Shown here: positions 47,249 to 59,056 of the stretch, piece after piece | How positions within the stretch are numbered: position 1 is the stretch's first letter | How the letters are laid out: the number at the start of each line of letters is the position of its first letter | NCBI GenBank assembly: GCA_905250025.1 | Contig: CAJNOJ010000012.1 | Coordinates: 186,001-250,000, forward strand | Direction: 5' to 3' | Source: Adineta ricciae | Taxonomy: Eukaryota; Rotifera; Eurotatoria; Adinetida; Adinetidae | DNA length: 64,000 nucleotides | The notes under the pieces: model-generated | The model's database searches: none | Told to the model about the DNA's origin: nothing | The model's input: only the letters and a program-made list of their open reading frames with translations | Program-made: the position numbers and the translations under genes

Positions 47249-50225
47249 ATGCGACTTATTTTATCTATCATTATTCTACTTCTAACAGTTGGCGCCCTCG
47301 ATGGTCGAAGCGAGTCAACAAAAACGGTGACCTATCGGTCGACGCGTGATAATAATACTGACGCTCAATATGCTGCACTAATCTTCAAACCAGCTTCCAA
47401 TGAAGTCCAAAGAGCGTATGTTCCACTTCGCAGCGTTTCTGTCGAAGCTACTATTAATGCATTTGCTGCTGATGTCACCTTAACACAAACTTTTGTCAAT
47501 CGTGGAAAAGAATCTATCGAGACAATCTACGTATTTCCGATCGAAGTATGCAAAAAAATCAGATATATTCAGATCCTCATTCAAATATTCTACTTCTAGG
47601 AAAATGCTGCAGTCTACTCATTCACAGCACAGATTAACAATAAAACGATCACTGCTGTTCTGAAAGAAAAGGCCAAAGCTGAAAAAGAATATAACACATC
47701 GGTTCAACAGGGCCATACGTCAGTTCTTTTGCGACAGAGCAAAGAAACCTTGGACACATTCACAGTCAGTCAACTCACACCGAACACTTCTGAATAACAA
47801 TACAAGTATTCATTGTTCGTTCATCTCTTTAGATCAACGTTGGTGCTCTGCCACCTGGTAAAGAGTGTCGAGTCAAAATCCAATATGTCACTGAACTGGA
47901 CTTAGTTGATAACAATGCCATTCGATTTGTGGTGCCAACGACGATTGCTCCTCGATACAATCCATCACTGGGTCATTTGCAGTCACCTGACAAGACCAAA
48001 GCAGAATATGTTCAGAAAACACCATATTCGATGGACTTTCGAGCACGTGTTCTTCGAAGTGAAGAATGTGAGTTTTGATGTTCTCTTTTCAGTAGTGCTC
48101 ATTTCTGTTTCTCTAGTCAAAGTTGTGCAAGTGGCCAATCTTTCTCATGCGGTGAATGCTAGCATGACAGGTGAATCTATCGACGTATCTATGGAAGGCA
48201 TTGCCCTCGATCGCGATATTATTCTTGATATCGATATACCTCCGAATCACGCATCACCAATTGTATCGGTTGAAAGTTACAACGAAAGCGCCCAATACGC
48301 TGTTGCTCTTGCATTCACACCAAGTCTAGCTGACTTTCTCAAGATTTCGAAAGGGCGTGAAGAGTCTAATACTGAATTCATATTTATAGGTAAATTTTTT
48401 CCCAGTTCCGTCATTAACATCATACAACGTATATTGATGTTTCTTTAAGTTGATTGTTCGGGCTCAATGAGTGAAGGTGGTCGTATTGATCATGCAAGAG
48501 AAGCTATGCTGCTATTCATTCGCAGTTTGCCTGTCGGCTCTCGTTTTAACATCATTCGCTTTGGATCGCATTATGATATTCTATACAACGATGAAGTTCT
48601 TACAATGATCTACAACGAAGAGAATGCGAAAAAAGCAGAAACACTAACACGTTCAATGGATGCTAATTTTGGTGGAACTGAGCTGCTGCAACCTTTGCAA
48701 TACTTGAAAGATCATCCACCTGCTCATGGTCGTTCACGACAAATCTTTCTCTTGACAGATGGTGAAATTTCTAATACAGACCAGGTAAGCAGTGACAGTG
48801 TCACAATCTGATATTGATGTTTATCTAGGTGATCGAATTGTGTCGCTCCATGTCTGCAACCACGCGTATCTTCTCGTTCGGTCTCGGCTATTCACCATCT
48901 CGAGCACTTGTCAAAGGTCTCGCTCGAGCAACCAATGGCTATTTTGTGTTTGTTCCACCGGATGCCAAAGTCGACAGTTATGTTGGAAGTCAACTTGGAC
49001 GAGCTCTTCAGCCATCATTAGTCAATGCTCGACTCCAATGGCATGGCCTATCTGTCAACGGTTCACAAGCACCACAAACCATTCCACCACTCTACATCAA
49101 CGATCGTGTACTTGTTTATGCACTCTTCGCTATGAACCCGTTCGAAAAGAAGAATGCTAGTGTAGATGTGATGATTGACGAGCACAAGATTAGTTCGATT
49201 CGACTATCGGATAGTAAGATACGGCGAAGCGATACAATTCGTCGATTAGCTGCGAAAGCGTTGATCCAAGAGCTGGAACACAAGAATCGCAATGGACAGG
49301 ATGTAGAGTATGTATGAGCAAGGAGTAGAGAGATGGACGTTGATGTTTGTTCGTTATTGTGAAATAGGGATAGAAAGGCAGTTGAAGAGCGTATCCTGCA
49401 ATTATCACTGGATCATGGAATACTGTCAGCATACACTGCATTTGTCGGTGTTGAAAAAAGTAGATTAAGGGATGATGGAATTACGTCTGACGTTAGTTAT
49501 ATTCCAATTCGAGTATCGAAAGGAGACAGATACGTATCTGAATTTCCATCATTAGCTTCGATGCTTGACAAATCAATAAGTTATAGTGGAGAAACTCTTG
49601 TGCCGATGCCATTCGAAATGACGACGAAATATAGTCCACAGTGGTAAGTGTCTTTCCTTGGTTACAACGGAACATGATACATAGCGTTCAGTGTGAGAAT
49701 ATGCTAGAGTCAATTGTAATTTTTATCGCCAATCCAGAAGCTGTCTATTTCTTACTGTCATGTGTCTTTAGGTTTTACGGAAAGTTTCAAATTGCAGCGA
49801 CATCTATCACCAGTACGACACGACCATCGGGTGGATTTAGCGGCTCTTTAGATGACTCTGACACTACTGCTGCTGATTATGATGAAGCTTTTGTCCCTAC
49901 TACCACTCCTGGTACCTCATTATCATACGATCCTGTTCGCTGGTTAATCCGCCAACAGTCATTCAACGGTCTATGGAAACTATCTGATTCGGACATTCGA
50001 ACACTGACCAGTGGAAAAGAATTGAGTGCATTCTCATCAAGTGTCACTCAGAATAGAGATGCTTTGTCAACAGCGCTCGTTATAGCTGTGCTGGAATCCA
50101 AACATGGTCAGGAGAGCAATCTTTGGTCAGCGGTGGTGAGCAAAGGTCGCAAGCAACTGCTGGCGCTTGGTTTGAACAGCAGTGAGGTGAATTTACTCAT
50201 TGGAGAAATAAAGCAACAGTTGTAA
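47249..50225 (+). CDS. Secreted VIT/vWA protein, VWA5A/ITIH-like (copy 2)
   Basis: About 800 residues in roughly seven exons. A signal peptide (MRLILSIIILLLTVGALDG) precedes a VIT domain (AYVPLRSVSVEATINAFAAD, ETIYVFPIEE, then ALPPGKECRVKIQYVTELDL, APRYNPS). The vWA domain follows, with a complete MIDAS motif FIVDCSGSMS, TELLQPL and IFLLTDGEI. Then come IRRLAAKALIQELEHKNRNG, the helical KAVEERILQLSLDHGILSAY and the C-terminal RWLIRQQSFNGLWKLSD block characteristic of VWA5A (BCSC-1)-type proteins. VWA5A itself is intracellular; with its signal peptide this one should be secreted, like inter-alpha-trypsin inhibitor heavy chains. The MIDAS suggests metal-dependent protein binding. AATAAA follows at 50257. 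Confidence 0.88.
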
Positions 50226-50256
50226 TTTGTAGTTAGAGATTTTTCTTGCATTTCCT

Positions 50257-50262
50257 AATAAA
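50257..50262 (+). terminator. Polyadenylation signal AATAAA (copy 2)
   Basis: Hexamer about 32 bp after the stop codon, at the same relative place as the copy-1 signal. Confidence 0.5.
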
Positions 50263-50706
50263 TTATCAGTGCACATATATTATTAGATTGAATGATCACG
50301 CAGTAAGTATCAAATGAGACTTTTCTTTAAAGTAAAAGAGGTCTCACCGACAGTTCTCTTTATTTGTGTGGATATGATCTGTTGTAAATTTCTATCAGAC
50401 ACCTTCACCTTTGTTTTAAGCTTATCGATAAACAATACTTATATACACAAGACTATGAATGCAATTCTTTGATATCACCGATTCTTCATGTAATCTTTTC
50501 TATATTACATGGAGTATATTTCAAACACAATCAGAATCTTGTGTGTCGATTCCTTGTCTTTTTTTACTCGATTCAATCTCTCTCTCCCTATACGATTATA
50601 TCACCATGTTTCGATTTTGATAAGATAAACGTTTCGATTTACTCATTGTTCTTTTTTTATATGTAATCATGAAATGAAATTGACAAAAAGAGAAAGTGTT
50701 TGAAAA

Positions 50707-51885
50707 ATGAAACATAATCTTCTACACCATCGACCATTGAATTTAATACCGCCTTTACCAAAAAATCCCTATTCGTTGCCGATTGTTTCAATCGGTGCTG
50801 GTGCTATTGTCACTCTCGGTCATTTACCCGCTTACGAACTCGCTGGATTCCGTGTCAAAGGTATCTTCGACATCAACCAAGATCGAGCATTGAATGTTGC
50901 GAAAAAATGGGATATACCAAATGTATACAATACACTGAATGAAGCGTGTGGTTCATCGAGCGAAGATGTCATATATGATCTCGCTGTACCGTCAAAACAG
51001 ATCATACCGATTCTGAAACAAATTCCCGTGAATTCTCACGTGTTAATGCAAAAACCGATGGGTGAAAATTTAAGTGATGCTCAAGCAATCGTGAAGATTT
51101 GTAAAGAACGTCATATTCATGGTTCAGTGAATCTTCAGCTTCGCTACGCTCCATACATTCTTGCGCTGAAAGATGCCATTCATCGTGGTTGGTTAGGTGA
51201 TCGATTAACAACAATCGAAGTTCATGTTAATGTTCATACGGCATGGACATCATGGCCATTCTTAGCGACTGCACCACGTCTTGAGCTCATTTATCATTCC
51301 ATACATTATGTAGACTTGATACGTGATCTATTAGCACCACATGACCCGAGTGCATTGCATTGTCGATCGAGTCAACATGCAGCAATGCCTCATCTAACGC
51401 CGGTTCGCTCATCATACTCATTTGTCTATGCACATGATCCAATGCTGTATGTAAACATTTACACGAATCACTACCATCGATGGGGTAAAAATTATGCACA
51501 ATCATATTTACTTGTGGAAGGAACTGAAGGTGCAGCTAGAGCACAAATCGGTGACAATCTCGCCTATGGAGAATGCACTGAAGGAAAACAGATCGATTCT
51601 CTTCAAGTAAATTTTGTTTCTTATGTTGTTAAATAAAACTACGAATGACTTCTATAGATTTGTTCAGACAAAATAACAAACGGTGAATGGGTCGATATTG
51701 ATTTACAGCAGCGAAATCGTTTTCCACATGCATTTATTGGACCTATGGCTGCAGCCATACGCCGATACGAGAATGAAAATGATCGTCCTTCAACTGACAT
51801 CGAAGACACACTGAAAACCATGGCAGTTCTTGAAGCAGCATGGGACAGTTCAACAAATAATATGACTTCAATATCATATAAATAG
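50707..51885 (+). CDS. Gfo/Idh/MocA-family NAD(P)-dependent oxidoreductase
   Basis: A two-exon gene with one 52-nt intron (about 51607-51658), giving about 375 residues. The Rossmann domain has VSIGAGAIVTLGHLPAYELA and the GIFDINQDRALNVAKKW strand. The family's signature region is HVLMQKPMGENLSDAQAIVK, an EKP-like motif with Gln replacing Glu. The C-terminal domain has GSVNLQLRYAPYI, LIYHSIHYVDLIRDLL with the His-x3-D/H pair expected for sugar binding, and WGKNYAQSYLLVEGTEGAAR. The family oxidises or reduces sugars and inositols; the exact substrate cannot be told. It looks more like bacterial or fungal family members than the usual animal ones (DHDH, GFOD), so horizontal acquisition is possible. 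Confidence 0.85.
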
Positions 51886-52019
51886 ACTTAAAATAAGATT
51901 TTCATGATGACTTTTTTTTTTCTGTCATACGATTCGTAGATCCTTGTGCATAAGAAAAACATTCGATAAATCGATTCACAAAACTTTATTCATCGTCCAT
52001 TCTATATATATATACACAC

Positions 52020-53387
52020 TTATTTTTCATTATTCGCATGATCGTTCAAGAGAAAACTTGATCGCCACCCGGTTTCTCGTGGATTGTGCATTGTTGATGA
52101 CGGTGTCAATCCACCACAATTCGTTTGACTTGTACATGAATGTCGGTAATGTCTCTGATAATTTGGTGGTTGAATATCTAGATATTTTGTGTTACTATAA
52201 TTCAATTTAACTAAACTTTGATCTTTGTTAATCTTCATCACTGGTATAATACTGATAGACACCGAACGATAGCGTTGTTTGTCGTCCTGATCGGTAAATA
52301 TTCGATGCGATTGTTGAGGTGTTGATGTTCGACGTTGATTAGCCGCATTCATCATATCAGTATGTAGAATTGAAACTAAACTTGCCTTTGTTCGGAAATG
52401 AATCGTTTTCATCAACACATGACGAAATTCCGTGCCTGATATACAATAACTTAATATACTTGCATAGTTAAAATACATTAGAATGTTATAAATTGTCCAT
52501 TGGATGCGTCGGCAACGTATTAAGTCGATCGAAACCTTATTTGATAGAAGATCAATGATAAATGCAGTCACAGGTAAAGTCGTCGCAACGAAAACGAATG
52601 ACGAGCAGATCATCATTAGACAAAGTGAACGTAGACGATTCGTGGCTTTCGATCGACTGACTAAATCACTTTTTTTACTTGAATTTGAAACAAGAAACAC
52701 ACGATTGATCACTGTTAGATTACAAAGGATAATAAAGACGAACGGGATGATCGTCACAAGAAACATATCGATCCATGTGTAGATTCGTTCGAAAAAGTAC
52801 ACATAATCTTCATGAAGATAACATTGTTGATATTGGAATGGATTTACTGTTGAACGATTCGAATTATGAACATAGCTATCTTCACCTTGAACGAATATCA
52901 GCAGATGAATATTCGATAGGGAAAACACGGCGAGTACAATGCTTGAATTGATTGTCGCTTGTCGCGTGCGGCACCATTTCGAAGTGAAAATAGGAAATTT
53001 CACAGCAACGTAACGATCCAAATTAAGACAACAACGAAACCAGGAGGACAAATGAAGTGTGTTACTAAAGCATTCCTTTCAATTCACATTTTCTCTCCAA
53101 ATTCTTTGTACTTACTAGAAAAAGAAAACATGTAATTTACACAATAATGTTCCTTGAATATGTATACGAAGATTCGATGATAGAAGTAATTCACGTAACA
53201 AACCAATATACAGACCGATTGTATCAGCAATCGACATAAATGTTAAATATCGATAGACACTATGTTGACGCATTTGTACAAGCACGACTAGCGATAGAAG
53301 ATTTCCGATGGTTCCCAAACCAAGTAGAACAGGATAGGTATATAATTCAATTTGCCGTGCAATTTCTTCTCTTTCCGAACAATTCAT
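52020..53387 (-). CDS. Rhodopsin-like GPCR (peptide-receptor type)
   Basis: Two exons (53115-53387 and up to about 53066-52020) join in frame through a 48-nt intron in TM3. TM1 has YPVLLGLGTIGNLLSLVVLV with the conserved GN, TM2 YLTFMSIADTIGLYIGL (AD), TM3 ends CLNLDRYVAV with the DRY box, and an intact Cys pair (LLCKLH / QQCYLHED) is available. TM5 contains IDMFLVTIIPFVFIILC, and TM6 RLRSLCLMMICSSFVFVATT with P in TLPVTAF. TM7 has YFNYASILSYCISG, where NYASILSY replaces NPxxY. A long Ser/Thr/Arg-rich tail follows. It resembles FMRFamide/myosuppressin-like receptors common in bdelloids; the ligand is unknown. Confidence 0.85.
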
Positions 53388-55942
53388 TATTATTAATTAA
53401 TCAGACATATTAACTCATTTCTAGAATGATACAAATCTAAACGAAAGATGTACAGAAATTATGTTAACCAAATGCGACATGTTCTTCTAGCTAATTATAT
53501 CGATTCGTTTGTAAGGTGCTCCCAAGTCAAAACATGAGCAAAATTTTTTCTTTTCTTTATTTTTTTACATGGATGGATAGAGCTCGTCGAGCTGATCACG
53601 AATATCACCTTTAAAATATTTTTTGGTCGCACTTTGGCTGAAAAATTTTCGAAATACAAAAATAGCCTATNAGAACATCGTCATCAAATAATATAATTAT
53701 GATTAACGAGTCTAAAGTGCGTTCGAACTTATCGAAACAGCCAAAAATACAAGCAAACTTTCAACACTCGAATATATTATATTATTCAGCAAGCATCAAC
53801 AATGCAAGAGAATAAAGCATACCATGCGCGTAACAAACTGAATTAACGAATTGCAATGACATATACAGAGAAAGAGAGAAAGAGAAAGAGAGAGACAGAA
53901 CAAAAAGCACGGGAAAGAATGGGGAAAAGCTTAGACAGTTTTGATTCGAATGATAATGTAAAAAAAAGAACTTCTCTGTTTTTCTAATTACGATAAACAA
54001 AAGAAAATAAACAACCTTTTCGACTTTTCATCAAATCATTTCGTTAACTCCGTTCTGCTCATCATTCTTTCATTTGGAAAGAACTTGTACGATTTTGAGA
54101 TTTTATTATCATTAGTTTTCTTACTACGAACAAATAATACGCTTGTTGTTTTTTTATGTTAAGATATGTATATGTCTGAAGAATTCTATCCTTATTTTAT
54201 GCTGTCATCTGATAGTAGACCTATCTTTCAACATTATTCGTCTCGTTTACGAGTTAGTTGTTTTTAGTTAGCCAGCATAATGCCATGGATGTATGCGAAG
54301 AGAATTCAAAGAAATTTGAGAGGAATATACATACACCTGTTGTACCGAGGAACGAACGTTGATTGTGTGCGAAATGTTTTGATGCATGTGAAGGAAGGAA
54401 TCGATAGATTCAAGGCGAAATCGCTTGTTCAGTTATCAGTTCGTTGATGTATAAGATTGATTGGCCTATTGTTAAGAAGCTGATGATGTAGTCGAAAGGG
54501 AATACTTCAAAACATGTATGTTTACATTAGAAGGAAATCAGAATAATATAATAATAACGTTAGCTAATCTTACCAGAAAGAACATTTAGATTTTTTTCTT
54601 ATCGTGAATGTATATTTGTTTAATGATCGTAGACACTCTTTTGTTCTTCTTTTTCCTTCTCCTTCTCCTTCTTTCTTCTTTTTCATTGTTATATCTCAAG
54701 CAATTAATATGTCCTTTGAGGTTCCTTTCTATGTCAAAAAAGAAAATACAACTCTAAAGTGGAATGTCATTCCGAATTAACGCTAAGCATTTATTCCCTT
54801 CAATACGCATGGAAACAATAAGACACAGAACAATGATACTGGCAAGACGGAGGAAGAGGTCAATATAAATAGATTACATCATACCAGATGGCAGGAACTA
54901 GCGAAGTAACACGAGCTTTATCTCTTCGAGTGCATAAGCTCAATAGCACTTTCTCAGTTCACGACCAAGGTTATATCCATTGTCAGTATTACTATTATTA
55001 TCATCATCATTATCAACAATGCGAAGATTTCTCTCGATGTTCTACAGATGTATATGAGGTGTACTGTTAGGCGCGTAGAGCATTATGTTAACCGATTTTC
55101 CATTCCACAGACTTGCCAATATACATAAAACAGAATCACATCGTGTAATTGCACAGCAAAAGAAACAATGTCGTGTTGAATACAGCGAGACTTCGCTCTG
55201 AAAAGTTTCGAATCGATCGCAGTTAAACTTACTTTCAAGGAACTACTCAATAACCTTGATCAACTGTCTTTGTCGTTTGCCGAGTAATCTATACTCGAGC
55301 TCGAGACTATACAATTAGCAATAAATAATGTTTAGAGGTAAACAAGACAAACAAATGTATTTGTAGGTCGCGAACATAACATTGAAAGAGATTTTTCTAT
55401 TACCATGCCATTATATCCAATCAACGAACGAGATTCTGCGTCAAAACTCGAATCATACCAGAAGATACTCTTTGCATGTCTTCAATCCTCTGATTCATCT
55501 CATAAACATGTCGTTTGTTTTTGATTTCTACTTACTTTCGAACAATTTTCATTGATTGATCGAATAGATAATTAGCCATGAAATGAATTTCTGGTTGAAT
55601 TCTATCATCTGATTGCTTATTTTTGTTTTCCTATATATATATATATATATATAGGACCGATCTTTCCTTTTCAATCGAATCCTTTCACTTATATTATTGT
55701 CGTTAACAAACAATTTCGTTTTTCCATCTTCTCGATTTTGCACCAATTCTTTTCTGACAAATTCAATAACACTCATCAATTAATCTTCAAATCACATATT
55801 CTTAGACTAACAACTACTTCTTACATATTCAAGATGCATTAACCATCCCAAGCAAATCATCCAATCAAAAGAAGACTGAGATCGCGTTCTTTCCTTTCCA
55901 TTTATTTTAAGTTAAGACTGAAAACATACGAATAAATAAAAT
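53388..55942. other. Gene-poor spacer, about 2.5 kb
   Basis: Non-coding between two minus-strand genes. Contains an N at 53671, a GA-rich run at about 53868-53895, a TTC-rich run near 54650 and a TA microsatellite at 55632-55653. The 60-codon frame at 54888 includes a Tyr/His run from simple sequence. No gene supported. Confidence 0.5.
55632..55653. repeat. (TA)11 microsatellite
   Basis: Uninterrupted TA run in the spacer downstream of CDC25. Confidence 0.95.
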
Positions 55943-56978
55943 TTATGACATACAGAACTGAATAGGACCTTGCTGTTCGACTAATTTCTTGGCAAAGATC
56001 TGCCCTTTAGCAACTTTCTTGGCATGACGATAGATTTTCAGTTCTTGACTGTATTCTTCTTCAAACATCGAGATATATCCATTTGGTTGACAGTATTGTC
56101 GACAAGCCGTATGATTGTAGAAGTCCGCATAACCACCGTCAAGTAAATAGATCGACGGAAACGATAAATACGGATAGTTAGCCATATTATGTTGACGATC
56201 CAGTGAACGAAATAGACGACAAAGACGTGGACCGCGTTCCGAAGAAAATTCACAATGGAAGACGATTATCAATGGACGAGACGAAGATCGGATTAGTTTC
56301 GTAAAGAATAATCGAAGATCATTTTCTGTGAAGATATTTTCTGCTGTTCTTATGTGACCACCGGAATATTCGAATGGGTAACGAGCATCGATAATGAATA
56401 AGTTCTCCGATTGTTCATCAAGTAAAGTGGCAAGCTACATGCAGAAAAAGTTCATATCGAAGAGAATATCTTGGAAATCTTACTGTTTGTGAATCAATTC
56501 GTTGAAGATCGGGATGTGATGAACGTTTCACTAATGGCAATGAAGATTGTTCGTCGAAAAGACTTTCAAGATTTTTGACGACGGACGAAGTCGTTGGTTT
56601 CATACGTGGTTTAATCCGATGGATTGGTGATGATAAAATTAATGGAGACAATGAATGAAGTTGTTGAGGCATAATAGCAACCTATAAGTAATAAAATTTC
56701 ATAAGAGAAGATCGTTTTTCTTTTCGCCAGAGAGAAAAAAAAGACAAGATCATTGTAATTGTCGATAATGATTACTGTATTATCAAACAATATAAAACGC
56801 TTTTCCAATTAACCAACTGATCACTTGTCAAATTCTGTTAATTGGTGAAAGAATATTCGTCAATGAATACACACGCTTATGTACATATATGTACGTGAAA
56901 CAAACAATTAGATATGTAATGAAAAAAACAGGATCGCTCGCTTCTCTCACAGTGAATCTAATGTTTCCTTACCGCCAT
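55943..56978 (-). CDS. CDC25: CDC25 M-phase inducer phosphatase, short form
   Basis: Dual-specificity phosphatase that removes inhibitory Thr/Tyr phosphates from CDKs. Exon 3 (55943-56434) has a rhodanese-like domain: LFIIDARYPFEYSGGHIRTA, then PLIIVFHCEFSSERGPRLCR with the full HCX5R catalytic loop, and FPSIYLLDGGYADFY and ISMFEEEYSQEL, matching CDC25. Exon 2 (56484-56681) gives a short N-terminal region ending SHPDLQRIDSQT, equivalent to the linker before the catalytic domain. The proposed first exon (56973-56978, MA) and its 291-nt intron are guesses from an acceptor at 56682. The protein is only about 231 residues, much shorter than vertebrate CDC25 (about 470-570), with most of the regulatory N-terminus missing. 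Confidence 0.88.
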
Positions 56979-57270
56979 GTTATTGTTCGTATGCGAGGAG
57001 ATAGTTTCTGACAACTAACCGGAGGAAATATATAGGTAGGAAGTGGTTCCGTATCGTCTTTTGATCATCAATCAATTACACTGCACAGATGCATATGATT
57101 CTGTTCGGTTCTTGTTAACTAACAACATAACAATTTTTGAATATGAAAAGAATGTGCACCAGGATGAAAATATTCAAAAAGAACCCGATTCGAAAACAGT
57201 CAGATAAACAGTGTGACAAATAGAAATGTTGGCAGTAACGCAGTGAAAAGAAAAAAGGTTGTCATGTGAA
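56979..57270. other. Short spacer between CDC25 and STYXL1-like genes
   Basis: About 290 bp, A-rich, between two head-to-tail phosphatase genes. Contains a small palindrome (GTACATATATGTAC, about 56880, just outside) and no frame. Confidence 0.4.
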
Positions 57271-59056
57271 TTAATGAAATACAGGATCTTTCAAATCGGA
57301 ATAGATATGTCCGAATAGTTCGTATTCATAGTCAATTAGTTGGCGAAGAAAGCCCAGATTTGGACAGACGATAGGTCGTCGTTTGCGAACAAATTTGAAT
57401 GCTTCACTAACTGTTGCATTGTATGTTTTCATTAGGTAAGCAAGTGTGACAGTCGTTGATCTTGAAATGCCAAGATTACAATGGACGAGAATACGACTGG
57501 AAGCGTTTTCGAATGCTGTTGTCATAAACTGAATGGTTTCAGTGAAACGATCCTTGAGCAAGACATCTTCCATATCTTCCAATTGCAAGTGTAAATACTT
57601 GATTTTGTCCTGAAAGACGCACTGATGTTCGAATGAGATATTGATGATGTGAGTGATCTTGAGATCACGAATGACTTTCCAGTTCGTTGCTTGGTGACCC
57701 GTACCTATAAAAAAGAGTCGAATTGTTTGAATGAAATGAGATTCTTTTACCAAGATAAAGTTGATTGTCAAGAATAACCGATGGATAAATGGTTAAGAAC
57801 TTTTCCCGATCGACTGCTGTACGTATATCCGACTGTGTACAAACGAATGGAAAAGCATTTTGAAATGCTTCAAAGCCACCACTGAGTATTAAGCAAATCT
57901 TTGAGCCACCTTTATTAAAACGATTCATAACACGACTCATTTCTGCCGTTGTGTTGAAGAATAGTCCTTCATTATCGTACAGAACAATCTCACTGAATCT
58001 TTCCACGACGGATATGTAAACCGTGCCGTTTAACGCATCTTCCCAATGAATAGCTAAATGACAAGAGGAGAAACCGGTGTGCACTTTGAGCACATCACGA
58101 AAGATTGGATCGAATGGAATAAACTAGTAACTGACGAGTTTTTTTCATTATTATCGAGGTAAAGCATTGATTTGGCTTCGAGAAAAAAAACTAGTTATGT
58201 TTTATATGCATTTGTTAAAGTGCACAAAATCAAAAGAAATAGGTAGGCTGTTTACTTAGGTAACAATGGTTAATACCTGTAATAATATGGTTTTCCTTGA
58301 ATTGATCCTTTGTTCGACAATCGATAATATATAAGTAATGTGAAAGCATGAAGAGATACTGATTTTGTAAACCGTATGCCATCATATTGAATAATTTCGA
58401 GGGTGCAACGTATCCAGGTTGACCTAATGACAACGGTGGTAAAGTGCATTTCGGTTTCGGATGATGATGGTGGTGATGATGAACAACTCGATCACTGCCC
58501 GGATTGTTCATAGCTAGATGTTGTTGCTTGAGGTTGTTCGAAAGAGATAGGAACGATTGTACATCAGTATTTGACCGTCCTCTCATCGGTGAAAGGTCAC
58601 GTGTTCCCGGACGATTATGAGTTTGAGCTGTCTGAGGAACAATGTTTGAAGGTACCGGCTGCTTCTGCCACAATCCGTTGGACTTTCTTGGCGAATCTGG
58701 TTGTTTTTTATTCGAATTCGAATAAATTTCCTCGTTTGTACTCGAAATAGACTGATGCTTCGATGTGCCATTCGTTAAATGATATTCTCGACTCGCAGGT
58801 CGGTGTTTGGAGTGTTGAGAAGATATCGAGGAAACATCACTCACCATGTCACTTAATTGAGTAAAAAACATTAATAAATAAGAAGAATTTGTCAGTTGCG
58901 AAATGAAAAGTTCTCTTTGATTAAGTTTAGCTGACCCTCAAAATTAAATGATGCCGAGAAACGATTTTCACAGAAAATAATAAAACAGAGAAGTCGTTCT
59001 ATTTACCTATTTCGACGTCGGCGCATATAATCAGATGATGGGGTTGTCAACGACAT
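57271..59056 (-). CDS. STYXL1: STYXL1-like rhodanese/dual-specificity phosphatase, catalytically intact
   Basis: A first exon MSLTTPSSDYMRRRRN (start 59056) splices in phase to a long disordered N-terminus with a His7 run. The rhodanese domain follows (PSKLFNMMAYGLQNQYLF, YLYIIDCRTKDQFKENHIIT, then SKICLILSGGFEAFQNAF). The DUSP domain runs YPSVILDNQLYLGTGHQATN, VIRDLKITHIINISFEH, ILVHCNLGISRSTTVTLAYL and CPNLGFLRQLIDYEYELFGH, closing KDPVFH. The order and C-terminus match human STYXL1. Human STYXL1 lost its catalytic Cys; here HCNLGISR is a complete HCX5R loop. The join between the exon ending at about 58271 and the one near 58127 is out of phase by one base in every splice choice I tried, so that boundary is unresolved. 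Confidence 0.8.

Noticed and set aside
48792..49160. 122-codon Cys-rich plus-strand frame
   Set aside because: Out-of-frame shadow of the vWA exon of copy 2.
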